This document shows, one piece after another, positions 35,762 through 45,257 of a DNA stretch of 64,000 bases; position 1 is the first letter of the stretch; each line of letters starts with the position of its first letter. The DNA comes from Bacteroidales bacterium (GTDB lineage Bacteria; Bacteroidota; Bacteroidia; Bacteroidales; Tenuifilaceae): positions 62,001 through 126,000 of the forward strand of contig JABFRB010000001.1 of the NCBI GenBank assembly GCA_013141385.1, written 5' to 3'. The notes beneath the pieces are model-generated. The model was not told the DNA's origin. It made no database searches and saw only the letters and a program-made list of their open reading frames with translations. The position numbers and the translations under genes are program-made.

Positions 35762-37823
35762 TAAAATAAAAATATTGGTCATTGATGATAATCAGGATAA
35801 CCATATCATCTTAAATGCGTTGATAAAAGAGGCTTTTCCCAATGCCATAGTATTCAATGCTCTTAATGGTGAAAAAGGGATAAAAATTGCCACAGCAGAA
35901 GATCCTGATGTAATCCTTCTTGATATAGTAATGCCCAACATGGATGGATTTGATGTATGTATAAAGCTTAAATATGATAAAAAGCTATGCGATATACCTA
36001 TTGTATTTGTTACCGCCCTAAAAAGTGATAAGGAGAGCCGTATTAGAGCGCTTGAGTGCGGAGCGGAGGCCTTTCTTGCCAAGCCTATTGACGAGGTTGA
36101 GCTTACTGCTCAAATACGGGCCATGCTAAAAATCAAAATAGCTAATATCAAAAAAAGGGATGAAAAAGAAATACTCGCTAGGCAGGTTGAAAAGAAAGTT
36201 TATGAGATAAACATAGCTCATACTGCTACTCTTAATTTACTAGAGGATTTAAAAACCGAGAATGAAGCCAGAAAAAAAAGCGAGAATGAGCTGAGAAAAA
36301 GCGAAGAGCTATTCAAATCTTTTGTACTTAATAGCGCCGACCTTACAGCTTTAACCGATTTAAATGATAATGTATTATTTATTAGCCCTCAATGCGAAAA
36401 ATTATTTGGATTTTCTTGTGATGGGCTAATTGGACAACATATTCCATTCAATTTTCACCCCGATGATAAAGAAGCCTGTCTTCAAAAATGGAATCAGTTA
36501 AAAACAAACGGGGAAGAGATATACAACTATGAATACCGCCTTTTTGATAGCAAAGAAGAGTTACATTGGGTATCGCATTCTGCGATACAAGTTAAGGTAG
36601 AACAGAATCTAATAGGAATACACAGCACCATCCGTGATATTACTGAAAGCAAACTGGCTGAGCAGCTGGTTATCCAAGCAAAAGACAAAGCCGAAGAGAG
36701 TGATCGGCTAAAAACAGCATTCCTTCACAACATCTCTCACGAAATTCGCACCCCAATAAACTCAATTGTAGGCTTTTCTGAGTTCCTAAACGATCCCAAC
36801 CTAAAACCCGAAAAACTTAAACACTTTACCGAAATAATTACGCAAAGCAGCTATCAGCTACTATCCATAATATCTGATATTGTAAGTATTGCTACCATTG
36901 AAGCAGGTCAGGAAAAAATTAATGAGACTGAGTTGAATTTGAACTCAACCCTAAGAATGTTAAACGAGCAATTCCAGCTAAAAAGTCAAAAGGAAAACTT
37001 CTGTCTTATCCTAAAACACCTCTTACCCGATAACGAAGTAACCATATTAACAGATGAAACTAAACTCAAACAAATTCTTACCAACCTCATAGGCAATGCA
37101 ATAAAATTCACCAAACAAGGATATGTTAACTTTGGATATCACCTAAAAGATAATGAGTTGAAATTCTTTGTTGAAGATACTGGTATTGGCATTCCCCCTG
37201 AAATGCACGATGAAATATTTAAACGATTTCGTCAGGTCGAAAACTCCACCGCACGTCAATTTGGTGGATCGGGGCTAGGCTTATCTATCTCAAGAGCATA
37301 CGTAGAACTTCTTGGAGGTAAAATATGGCTTAAATCTGAGCTCGATAAAGGATCAACATTTTACTTTACAATCCCGTACAAAAAAATTCAAAAAACTCCC
37401 ATTATTGAGAAACAACTCTTAAAAGAGATGAAAAATGAAAGCGATATAACCAAAACTATTTTAATTGCTGAGGATGAAGATTCTAATTTCATGCTACTTG
37501 AAGAGATGCTTTCATGTTTAAATATCAATATTATTAGGGCAATAAATGGAATAGAAGCTGTTAATTCATGCAAATTAAACAACCATATAGATATAATTCT
37601 TATGGACATTAAAATGCCAATAATGGATGGCTATGAGGCTACAAAACAAATAAAAAAAATTAAACCTAATCTACCAATTATAGCCCAAACAGCATATTCA
37701 ACAGAGGTTGATAGAAATAAGGCTCTAGCCAGCGGTTGTTCCGATTTTATTAGCAAACCTATTAAAAAAAATCTTTTAATCTCCAAGATAAAAGATCAGT
37801 TGAATAAAACCTTAATTTATTGA
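35751..37823 (+). CDS. Hybrid histidine kinase REC-PAS-HK-REC
   Basis: 690 residues, soluble. Receiver with Asp58 (LLDIVMPN), coiled coil, PAS (185-305), HisKA with His330 in NISHEIRTPI, HATPase_c with NLIGNAIKF, DTGIGI and GSGLGL, and a second receiver with Asp619 (LMDIKMPI). The N-terminal receiver suggests it takes phosphate from the overlapping upstream hybrid kinase and passes the signal on. ATG 35751 lies inside the upstream gene (11-base overlap) with GGAGG overlapping its start. Confidence 0.93.
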   Translation: MEGDKIKILVIDDNQDNHIILNALIKEAFPNAIVFNALNGEKGIKIATAEDPDVILLDIVMPNMDGFDVCIKLKYDKKLCDIPIVFVTALKSDKESRIRALECGAEAFLAKPIDEVELTAQIRAMLKIKIANIKKRDEKEILARQVEKKVYEINIAHTATLNLLEDLKTENEARKKSENELRKSEELFKSFVLNSADLTALTDLNDNVLFISPQCEKLFGFSCDGLIGQHIPFNFHPDDKEACLQKWNQLKTNGEEIYNYEYRLFDSKEELHWVSHSAIQVKVEQNLIGIHSTIRDITESKLAEQLVIQAKDKAEESDRLKTAFLHNISHEIRTPINSIVGFSEFLNDPNLKPEKLKHFTEIITQSSYQLLSIISDIVSIATIEAGQEKINETELNLNSTLRMLNEQFQLKSQKENFCLILKHLLPDNEVTILTDETKLKQILTNLIGNAIKFTKQGYVNFGYHLKDNELKFFVEDTGIGIPPEMHDEIFKRFRQVENSTARQFGGSGLGLSISRAYVELLGGKIWLKSELDKGSTFYFTIPYKKIQKTPIIEKQLLKEMKNESDITKTILIAEDEDSNFMLLEEMLSCLNINIIRAINGIEAVNSCKLNNHIDIILMDIKMPIMDGYEATKQIKKIKPNLPIIAQTAYSTEVDRNKALASGCSDFISKPIKKNLLISKIKDQLNKTLIY

Positions 37824-37852
37824 TAGTTACATTAAAAGTATCTATCATTTAA

Positions 37853-39409
37853 ATGTCAACATTAACAAATACTTTGATGGACGATAACTCTAAAACAATC
37901 CTTATTATTGAAGGTGATTCTGTGTTAAATGAATTACTTTCAGAAAGAATCGAAGGTATTGGTTATAAAACTATGCGTATGTTCTCAGCGCGTGATGCAG
38001 TTGATTGGCTTACTAAGAACACACCATTTTTAATGACTTTGGATTACAATTTACCTGATTTGAATGCCGAAGAATTTATAATTGAGTTAAAAAAAAGAAA
38101 ACTACACATACCTCATTTCATAGTTTCAACCGGACAGGGTGATGAGAGTGTGGCCGTTGAAATGATGAAGCTAGGTGCCAAAGACTACATTATTAAGGAT
38201 AGTAACCTACTTGATTTGATAATTCTTGTTATCAGGAAGGTTGCTAGAGAAATTGAGAACGAGAGTAAACTTAAACTTGCTGAACAAGCATTAGTAGAAT
38301 CTAATCAGTTCAACAAACAAATAATACGCAGTGCACAGGAAGGAATAATTGTATATGATCTTAAATTGAACTATCAGGTTTGGAATCCATTCATGGAGAA
38401 ATTAACGGGAATTCCTTTTTATGAAGTAGTAGGAAAACAACTGTTAGAAGTATTTCCATCTTTAGGGGATACTGGTGTCAGTCCTATTCTTGAGAAAGCC
38501 CTTCAGGGAACGAATATTCAAGAGAGGGATATATTCTTGAGCATCCCGTCTACAGGAAAATCTGGATGGATTACCGAAACAACCGCACCATTAATAAGTA
38601 CTTCAGGGGAAATAGTTGGTGTTATAACAACCGTGCGAAATATTACTGAGCGAAAACTTGCTGAAGAAAAGCTAAAAGCAGACGAAATCCTTCTAAAAGA
38701 ATTAAATGCTGACAAAGATCGATTTATTTCAATACTTGCCCACGATTTAAAAAGTCCTTTTAATTTGATACTTGGCTACTTAGATTTACTTACTGAAAAA
38801 GTAAGAGAATATGATATAAATACAATTGAAGATCAGATTAATATAATCTTTAATTCAGCTCAAAATACTTATAAGTTATTGGAAGACATATTACTATGGG
38901 CTAGAACACAATCGGGAAAAATTCCATTTCAACCAAAAAAATTGAATTTTAATAGTATTTGCAATGATATTCTGAATACTTTGAGGTTAAATGCTGATGC
39001 AAAAAATATTACAATTACCCACTCATCGTTAAATGATATCTATTTATTCGCAGACCCTGAAATGTTAAAAACAACCTTACGAAACCTTATTTCAAACGCA
39101 ATAAAATTCACAAATATTGGAGGTGAGATTATTATATCCACTTATGAAAGTATTGACAACATAATAATCTCTGTATCAGATAACGGAATAGGGATTAACC
39201 CCAAAATATTACCCAATCTATTTGATATTTCGCAAGTACACACAACGGAGGGTACCGCAAACGAAAAAGGAACAGGATTGGGTTTGCTGATTTGCAAAGA
39301 CTTTGTAGAAAAGCATGATGGTAAAATTTGGGTAGAAAGCGAAGTTGGAAAAGGCTCCTCCTTCTATTTTAATATTCCATTCAAAATTGCTAATAAGGAT
39401 GTTTTATAG
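37853..39409 (+). CDS. Response-regulator kinase REC-PAS-HK
   Basis: 518 residues, soluble. Receiver with Asp64 (TLDYNLPD), one PAS (150-270), HisKA with His297 in ILAHDLKSPF, HATPase_c with NLISNAIKF, DNGIGI and GTGLGL. Its kinase core is the third member of the paralogous set with 15356 and 21583. It begins 29 bases after the REC-PAS-HK-REC gene and probably belongs to the same transcript, so its receiver may be a downstream phospho-acceptor. Confidence 0.92.
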   Translation: MSTLTNTLMDDNSKTILIIEGDSVLNELLSERIEGIGYKTMRMFSARDAVDWLTKNTPFLMTLDYNLPDLNAEEFIIELKKRKLHIPHFIVSTGQGDESVAVEMMKLGAKDYIIKDSNLLDLIILVIRKVAREIENESKLKLAEQALVESNQFNKQIIRSAQEGIIVYDLKLNYQVWNPFMEKLTGIPFYEVVGKQLLEVFPSLGDTGVSPILEKALQGTNIQERDIFLSIPSTGKSGWITETTAPLISTSGEIVGVITTVRNITERKLAEEKLKADEILLKELNADKDRFISILAHDLKSPFNLILGYLDLLTEKVREYDINTIEDQINIIFNSAQNTYKLLEDILLWARTQSGKIPFQPKKLNFNSICNDILNTLRLNADAKNITITHSSLNDIYLFADPEMLKTTLRNLISNAIKFTNIGGEIIISTYESIDNIIISVSDNGIGINPKILPNLFDISQVHTTEGTANEKGTGLGLLICKDFVEKHDGKIWVESEVGKGSSFYFNIPFKIANKDVL

Positions 39410-39680
39410 GAATCATAATTCATTAATGATTATTTTTTTTCAACCACTATTCTAATTACATAATGTGAATATCCTTATACTATCGGAGATTCTTATTAGA
39501 TTATAAGTAACAAAATACCTTCCCTGAAGTTATTAAATTGTTGTTAACCCTATTTTACCTAAAACTAACTATCCACAATCAAGATTTAAGATGAGTTATA
39601 TCATTCATTAAACACCTTATTTACCTTGCCATTTCTGTACTATAAGGTTATTTTTGCCATATAGAAATCTTTCAATAATT

Positions 39681-42188
39681 ATGATCATTCAAACGCTTAT
39701 CAATAATATTACTTTACTTCTATCACTTAGTATTCTATACAGTTTAGTCTCTCGAAAATGGGATTACTCATCGCTTTGGCATCAGCTGATTGCAGGTATA
39801 CTATTTGGCTTTGTAGCAATTGCTGGAATGTTGAATCCACTTAAATTGCAACCTGGAATTATTTTTGATGGTAGAAGCATTATTCTGAGTATTGGTGCTT
39901 TATTCGGAGGACCAATAGCTGCAATTATTTCTACAATAATAAGTTCAATATATAGATTTTATCTTGGTGGCGCAGGTACATTAATGGGTATTAGCGTTAT
40001 TGCATCCAGTTCAATGCTTGGTGTTATTTACCATTACATTCGAAAAAAATACCCTAAATCAAACCAAATTGGTTATCTATTCCTTTTTGGGCTAATTGTT
40101 CATATTAACATGCTAGTTTTAACATTAACCCTACCATCAAATCTTATAAATGAAGTTTTCAGGATAATTGCCGTACCTGTATTAATAGTATATCCTATAG
40201 GATCTCTATTAATTTGTCTACTCTTTACTTTTCAAGAATCAAGAAGAAAAGTAATTACATCGCTAAAAAACAGCGAGGAAAAATATCGTTTACTTGTTGA
40301 AAGAGCATCTAGCACAATTATTAAATTAAACCGTTTTGGTAGAATTATATTTGTTAACGCTTTTGCTCAAAGCAGTTTTGGTTACAATAAGGAAGAACTT
40401 ATAGGAAAATCAGTTGTTGGTTCATTAGTAGAATACAATAAAAAAAATGCAAGAGAATTCTCAGATATTATCGATGAACTATTTCAAAATCAGAAAACCT
40501 ACAAATCATTAGAAATTGAAGTTATATGTAAAGAAGGGGAGAAAAAATGGGTATCATGGACTTGTAAAGCCATTCAAGAAAATAATTCCAATATACTAGA
40601 GTTACTATGTATTGGTATAGATATTACGGAAAAGAAAAAGGTAGAGAATGAACTTTTAAAATCTGAGGAAAAATATAGAACAATAATTGAATTAGCAGCG
40701 GACACAATACTTATTGAAAATAATAATGGTGAAATTATTGGAGCAAATCTTAAGGCCGGAGAGTTAACGGGATATTCTACTGACGAGTTAATAGGAAGGA
40801 GTATTACCACGTTGTTTTCACAAAATTCTTTAGACCTAAATCCTATCCGTTATGACCTTTTACTCGAAGAGAAAGTAATAATCAATAAAAGAACTATTTG
40901 TAGAAAAGATGGTGGTGAGGTTATTGTCGAAATTAGTTCTAAAAGGATGCCAAATGACACCTACATTTCTATGATTAGGGATATTACAGAGAAGGAGTTA
41001 GCAAACGAAGTTATTAAGGAAAATGAGGAGCGTTTTCGTGCTGTTGTTACTAGCACACCTATTATTACGTTTACAACCAACTTATCGGGAATTTTTACCC
41101 TTTCTGAGGGTATTGGCTTATCGAAAATTGATTTAAAACCTGGGCAGCTGGTGGGGCAATCCATTTTCGAAGTGTGCAAAGAATTCCCCGAAATATTAAG
41201 AATCTTAAGATTAGTTCTTGAGAATGGGAAAACCCTTCGCAAAGATATTACGATTAGAGGAGTAATTTTCGATACTCTTTTTTCACCATTATTCGGAAAA
41301 GATAAAGAGATTAAAGGTATGATGAGCGTTGCAACTGATATAACGGAACGCAGAAATGCTGAAAAACGAATTCTCGAAAGTGAGAATCTATTGAGAAAAC
41401 AAAATGCCGAGTATCAAACCCTAAATAAAGAGCTTAATGAAACCAATCAAAGAATTAGGGAGATAAATGAAAAACTTATAAAAGCTACTGAAAAAGCACA
41501 GGAGAGCGATAAACTTAAATCAGCATTTTTAGCGAATATGTCGCATGAAATTAGAACTCCGATGAACGGAATAGTCGGTTTTAGCGGACTCCTTCAACGC
41601 ACTTGTGGAGCCAACGATGAACAAAAAAAATATGTTGATATCATCATTAAGTCTAGTAACCAGTTGCTATCAATAATTAATGATATAATTGATATTTCAA
41701 AAATTGAAGCAGGCCAGACCACACTAAATAAAACTGATATTGTTCTGAAGCAAGTAATTACCGATGTTTTTAATCTATATAGCGAAATAGCGAATCAAAA
41801 AAAGATCAACCTAATTTTATCAATACCAAGAAACTCAAAACCACTTATAATCCAATCTGATGAAACAAAGATTAAACAAGTTATATGTAATCTTGTAATT
41901 AATGCCATAAAGTTTACCGAAAAGGGTAATGTTGAAATGGGTTATATTGTAAATGATTGTTTTGTTGAGATATTCGTAAAGGATGATGGGATAGGTATTG
42001 ATAAAGAAAACTACACACTGATTTTTGAACGATTTCGCAAGATTGAAGGGAATAATAATTCATCATCTGGAACTGGGTTAGGCTTGGCAATTTCAAAATC
42101 ATTAGTTGAGCTAATGGGAGGTGAAATTTGGGTTGAAAGCGTTAAAGGGAATGGGACAAAATTCTTTTTCACAATACCTCTGCCCTAA
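39681..42188 (+). CDS. 5TMR-LYT sensor histidine kinase with PAS domains
   Basis: 835 residues from ATG 39681 (TTG 39654 is possible). Residues 1-195 are five to six membrane helices of the LytS/YhcK 5TM type ([19 protein letters not shown]), a domain found in murein-stress and small-molecule sensors. Three PAS domains follow (about 199-325, 327-445, 447-570), a coiled coil, HisKA with His622 in [10 protein letters not shown], and HATPase_c with [15 protein letters not shown] and GTGLGL. No receiver. It ends the signalling region; a dispersed repeat follows 20 bases later. Confidence 0.92.
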   Translation: MIIQTLINNITLLLSLSILYSLVSRKWDYSSLWHQLIAGILFGFVAIAGMLNPLKLQPGIIFDGRSIILSIGALFGGPIAAIISTIISSIYRFYLGGAGTLMGISVIASSSMLGVIYHYIRKKYPKSNQIGYLFLFGLIVHINMLVLTLTLPSNLINEVFRIIAVPVLIVYPIGSLLICLLFTFQESRRKVITSLKNSEEKYRLLVERASSTIIKLNRFGRIIFVNAFAQSSFGYNKEELIGKSVVGSLVEYNKKNAREFSDIIDELFQNQKTYKSLEIEVICKEGEKKWVSWTCKAIQENNSNILELLCIGIDITEKKKVENELLKSEEKYRTIIELAADTILIENNNGEIIGANLKAGELTGYSTDELIGRSITTLFSQNSLDLNPIRYDLLLEEKVIINKRTICRKDGGEVIVEISSKRMPNDTYISMIRDITEKELANEVIKENEERFRAVVTSTPIITFTTNLSGIFTLSEGIGLSKIDLKPGQLVGQSIFEVCKEFPEILRILRLVLENGKTLRKDITIRGVIFDTLFSPLFGKDKEIKGMMSVATDITERRNAEKRILESENLLRKQNAEYQTLNKELNETNQRIREINEKLIKATEKAQESDKLKSAFLANMSHEIRTPMNGIVGFSGLLQRTCGANDEQKKYVDIIIKSSNQLLSIINDIIDISKIEAGQTTLNKTDIVLKQVITDVFNLYSEIANQKKINLILSIPRNSKPLIIQSDETKIKQVICNLVINAIKFTEKGNVEMGYIVNDCFVEIFVKDDGIGIDKENYTLIFERFRKIEGNNNSSSGTGLGLAISKSLVELMGGEIWVESVKGNGTKFFFTIPLP

Positions 42189-42208
42189 ATAATTGCTGAT
42201 TGTTAGTA

Positions 42209-42410
42209 TAACGTGAACTGGATGTGAGCATAACATATTGATCCTTAATATAGTGTTAGATTGTTGCTTTGTCATGCTGAACGAAGTGAAATCCGAAGGA
42301 TTCGCTGAAAGTAACCATCTGGAATTTAGATAATTAGATCCTTCGCTTCGCTCAGAACCGAGTTTGCTAGTTCGGCGGAACCAATGACACCTTACCTCAA
42401 GCTGATGTTA
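42209..42410. repeat. Dispersed inverted-repeat element, copy 4 (202 bp)
   Basis: Left end TAACGTGAACTGGATGTGAG, right end CTTACCTCAAGCTGATGTTA. It carries the same extra ATCCGAAGGATTCGCTGAA segment as copy 2, and a further insertion (GAACCGAGTTTGCTAGTTCG) in the right interior arm. Confidence 0.8.
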
Positions 42411-42540
42411 GTATATATAGTTTCTTAGTATTCCGAATCCTAACTTTTAATTTGGAATAGGATAAAGGTCTTTTATATCAACCTATGTGTTTTTTCGCTA
42501 TTATTACAACTCTAATGAGAATCAAAAAACGACAATAGGT

Positions 42541-43644
42541 ATGAGACTAAATATTATTATTGTTGCAGTCCTTTTACTTTCTGGGTGCACAAATAAAAAT
42601 TCATCTCAAAGTTCTGAGTTTTCAATAAACCCTGACGAGAAGCATATTATACTAATGCACCCAACTGTTAATAATGTTAAAACATTTGAGTATTTAGTAA
42701 AGAACAATATTTTCCCATTACCCAATGGTTATAAAGCAATAGGTGTTTATCATGCTCAGGAAAAATTTGATTACTCGAATACAGAAGAGTACATAAAGAA
42801 AGAGGGCATAAATAATATATCATTAGTGAAAATTACCTCTGAACTATCACCCGATAATGTCTTTAAGAAAAACTCATGTACCGAAGTTTTCACTAAACTA
42901 TTTGAGAATTCTAATGGCGCAATCTTTTTTGGTGGTCCCGATATTCCGCCTGCCTGCTATGGTGAACAAACAAATCTTTTAACCATAATTACGGATCCTT
43001 ACAGACACTATATGGAACTATCTTTCCTTTTCCATATACTGGGTGGAAATCAGGATACTACTTTTATTCCCCTTCTAAAGAACCGACCTGATTATCCTAT
43101 TCTTGGAATCTGTCTTGGAATGCAGAGTATCAATGTAGCAACTGGCGGAACTATGTATCAAGATATACCAACAGAGCTTTATAGCCTAAAAACTTTGGAG
43201 GATATATTAAACCTGAAACAAAATCAGCAGCACCGAAATTACCAAACAAATTATGGAACTGATGATGAGGTAACATCGGACAATTACCATCAAATAGCTA
43301 TTGAAAAGGGTTCGCCATTGATTTCTTATACGTCAAATGATACAATACATCCGTATGTATTGAGCAGCCACCACCAATGCGTTAAGAAATTGGGGAGAGG
43401 GATTAAAGTTTCAGCGTGGTCAATAGATGGAAAGGTAGTAGAGTCTATTACTCATGTAAGTTATAAGAATATACTGGGTGTGCAGTTTCACCCTGAGGTG
43501 AATGACCTTTATAAAAGAGATGAAAAGATAAAAGTATTCCCCCTTAAACCTGCCGAAAAATCATACCTTGATCTTTATAATGGCGATAAGGGAGAGAACT
43601 TCCAAAGGGCAATTTGGAGGGAATTTGCAAGGAAATTTAACTAG
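42541..43644 (+). CDS. Lipoprotein of the C26 gamma-glutamyl hydrolase / class I amidotransferase family
   Basis: 367 residues from ATG 42541, chosen because a lipoprotein signal begins there (MRLNIIIVAVLLLSGC, lipobox LSGC with lipidated Cys); the GTG at 42487 would bury it. Catalytic signs: oxyanion region FFGGPDIPPACY, nucleophile Cys in GICLGMQS, and His-Glu in GVQFHPEV. The family cleaves gamma-glutamyl bonds (PuuD, folate gamma-glutamyl hydrolase). It is probably anchored in the periplasm or at the surface, which is unusual for PuuD-like enzymes. No operon partner; the TerB gene converges on it. Confidence 0.8.
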   Translation: MRLNIIIVAVLLLSGCTNKNSSQSSEFSINPDEKHIILMHPTVNNVKTFEYLVKNNIFPLPNGYKAIGVYHAQEKFDYSNTEEYIKKEGINNISLVKITSELSPDNVFKKNSCTEVFTKLFENSNGAIFFGGPDIPPACYGEQTNLLTIITDPYRHYMELSFLFHILGGNQDTTFIPLLKNRPDYPILGICLGMQSINVATGGTMYQDIPTELYSLKTLEDILNLKQNQQHRNYQTNYGTDDEVTSDNYHQIAIEKGSPLISYTSNDTIHPYVLSSHHQCVKKLGRGIKVSAWSIDGKVVESITHVSYKNILGVQFHPEVNDLYKRDEKIKVFPLKPAEKSYLDLYNGDKGENFQRAIWREFARKFN

Positions 43645-43665
43645 TATTTTACAATTAAGTCTTTC

Positions 43666-44097
43666 CTATTTTTTTTGTTTAAAGGAAAGGAATAGTTCCT
43701 CTTCTGACTTCTTGTACTTAATACCATTAATCAAAAGATTAATAATATGCTCCGAATCATGATCATTAAAACCAGAAGCAGCTGCTAGTTTTTTGATCAT
43801 CTGCATTTCATTTTTAAAAAGCACACCATCCGCTAGAGCCATTGCTACAACATCGTAGAGTTGATGAAACCTCTTCTCCAATTCGTAAGGTGGGGTATAG
43901 ATTTTTGAATCTTTTGATTGTAATAAATTATCAATCTCAGGTTCTGTAAAACCAAGATTTTTCCCCATTCGGTGGAGAAACTCTAACTCAGATTTATCAA
44001 CAACACCATCAGCACTAGCGACTTGAATTAGTTGGAGGAAATGCTCTTTACTAGCCTGCTTGTCATGGTGATCAAAATAGTTTAGGATACTACTCAT
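43666..44097 (-). CDS. TerB-like protein
   Basis: 143 residues, all-helical, with the paired acidic motif of the TerB family: ADGVVDKSELEFL (residues 29-41) and ALADGVLFKNEMQMI (second half). TerB/TerB-like proteins bind divalent metal and are linked to tellurite and phage/colicin stress, but many lone copies have no tested role. No ter genes are nearby. It is a single gene converging with the lipoprotein amidotransferase. Confidence 0.75.
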   Translation of the reverse strand: MSSILNYFDHHDKQASKEHFLQLIQVASADGVVDKSELEFLHRMGKNLGFTEPEIDNLLQSKDSKIYTPPYELEKRFHQLYDVVAMALADGVLFKNEMQMIKKLAAASGFNDHDSEHIINLLINGIKYKKSEEELFLSFKQKK

Positions 44098-44161
44098 AAT
44101 TAGATATTTTATGCCTGCATTATATTAACAATAATGAAAATCTAAATGTTTAGCACTAACA

Positions 44162-44584
44162 CTAAAATTCAATAATCTGTTTAGGTTTGAAATTATTTTC
44201 CATCACCCAGAAATGTGCTTGCCCATGAGGTATTCTGAAAATTATTAGTTCGGGGCTTTGGGCAGTAAATCCAAAGTTTTTAATAAAAGGTCTATCTTCA
44301 AGAACCTTCTCCTTTAGCTTAATATCATTCAAAAATTCAACTTTACCTGCAATCCTTAACATACTACCAGTCATTTTTTCATTCTTGTGGAAGCAAACTT
44401 CAGTTTTAGGATTATTTTTCAAATGATGATAGAACTCCTTTGATGCGCCTGTTTGAAAGTAAAACCCTGTTTCATCGGCAAACCAGAAACCAAGAGCACG
44501 TACATGTGGCTGATCGCCCTCAACTGTTGCTAGATAACAAATGGGATTCTCATTTGTAAATTTGATACAATCTTGTATTGTCAT
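44162..44584 (-). CDS. Pyridoxamine 5'-phosphate oxidase-family flavoprotein
   Basis: 140 residues from ATG 44584; an upstream frame to 44656 adds 24 residues that do not align with the family. The split-barrel FMN fold is indicated by ICYLATVEGDQPHVRALGFWF, YFQTGASKEFYHHLKNNPKTEVCF and MLRIAGKVEF. The family includes general stress protein 26-type oxidoreductases binding FMN or F420; the substrate is unknown. It stands 64 bases upstream of, and in the same direction as, the TerB gene. Confidence 0.8.
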   Translation of the reverse strand: MTIQDCIKFTNENPICYLATVEGDQPHVRALGFWFADETGFYFQTGASKEFYHHLKNNPKTEVCFHKNEKMTGSMLRIAGKVEFLNDIKLKEKVLEDRPFIKNFGFTAQSPELIIFRIPHGQAHFWVMENNFKPKQIIEF

Positions 44585-44729
44585 ATTATTATGATTTGTT
44601 AAAACATTTTCAAAGTTAGCTAAATCATTAAAGAAATTGTAACTACCTAGGCACATAATTTAGTAGATATTTTTTTGAAAATAAAATATAGATGTCAATT
44701 ATACATGCTATTCTTGCACTAATAATTTT

Positions 44730-44893
44730 CGCAAAGTCGCCAAGTTCGCGAAGAAGAAAAAACTAACAGTTTTTTCCCTTTGCGCACAAGTTGTAGGTTC
44801 AATTTGGTATGATCTATTCATAATATTTCAATTGGGTTTAACTTTGTTCCTCACCTATCTTAATTCTTTGCGGCTTTGCTACTTTGCGTGAGA
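44730..44893. repeat. CGCAAAG-family hairpin repeat
   Basis: CGCAAAGTCGCCAAGTTCGCGAAG on the left and CTTTGCGGCTTTGCTACTTTGCGTGA on the right form an imperfect long hairpin. A related one lies at 60006-60111. The flanking bases from 44585 to 44960 hold no gene. Confidence 0.55.
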
Positions 44894-44960
44894 TATTTTT
44901 TATTACTGAATAGTTACAAAAAATCTTACTTAAAAATATTTCTTATTTTAAAAATCTTCA

Positions 44961-44968
44961 TACATTTG
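44961..44968 (+). promoter_or_regulatory. -7 element upstream of the MATE leader region
   Basis: TACATTTG matches TAnnTTTG and stands 22 bases before the leader-peptide ATG at 44991. The -33 box is not clear. Transcription would start near 44975. Confidence 0.45.
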
Positions 44969-44990
44969 TAAAGTTATACACTTTACCACG

Positions 44991-45044
44991 ATGAAATTTA
45001 TTCAAATTGATCGATTTACCCCACGAACCTTAGTCGTCTGCTAA
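44991..45044 (+). CDS. Leader peptide, 17 aa, upstream of the MATE pump
   Basis: ATG at 44991 opens a 17-codon frame MKFIQIDRFTPRTLVVC ending in TAA. Its last codons lie inside a hairpin (45028-45046) followed by a U-rich run, the layout of translation-controlled attenuators before drug-resistance genes. It begins just after a -7 promoter match. No protein-level evidence; the reading is from layout. Confidence 0.5.
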   Translation: MKFIQIDRFTPRTLVVC

Positions 45045-45058
45045 GGGACTTTTCTTTA
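45028..45058 (+). terminator. Attenuator-like hairpin overlapping the leader stop codon
   Basis: CCTTAG-TCGTCTG-CTAAGG, then GACTTTTCTTTATTTC. The 3' arm contains the leader TAA (45042-45044), so a ribosome stalled near the end of the leader would prevent the hairpin and allow read-through to the pump. Confidence 0.45.
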
Positions 45059-45134
45059 TTTCTATTTTCTCATTTATTTTCTTTTTTCACAACTAAGTTT
45101 TATTACTAACAATTTAATTTTTGGAGGATTTTCT

Positions 45135-45257
45135 ATGAAACCTACTGTGTTTATTCCAACCATTGTGTCAATGGTATTCGCCGCTTGGACACAAACCGAT
45201 TCCTTAATTCTCAATTCTTATGTTAAACACCGAAAACGAAGACGATATGAAACGTGA
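45135..45257 (+). CDS. Small ORF (40 aa) overlapping the MATE start
   Basis: ATG 45135 has the best ribosome site in this region (GGAGG, 45123-45127). The 40-codon product starts MKPTVFIPTIVSMVFAAW and ends RKRRRYET; its stop TGA (45255-45257) lies inside the MATE gene, 35 bases past the pump's ATG at 45220 in another frame. This arrangement suits translational coupling of the pump to a short upstream ORF. A hydrophobic start and basic end are visible; whether the peptide itself does anything is unknown. Confidence 0.45.
   Translation: MKPTVFIPTIVSMVFAAWTQTDSLILNSYVKHRKRRRYET

Noticed and set aside
43424-43762. Coding frames overlapping the end of the C26 gene and TerB
   Set aside because: Shadow frames of the two convergent genes with no independent support.
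44985-45130. Riboswitch upstream of the MATE gene
   Set aside because: No conserved aptamer core could be recognised; the translatable leader peptide overlapping the hairpin explains the layout better.
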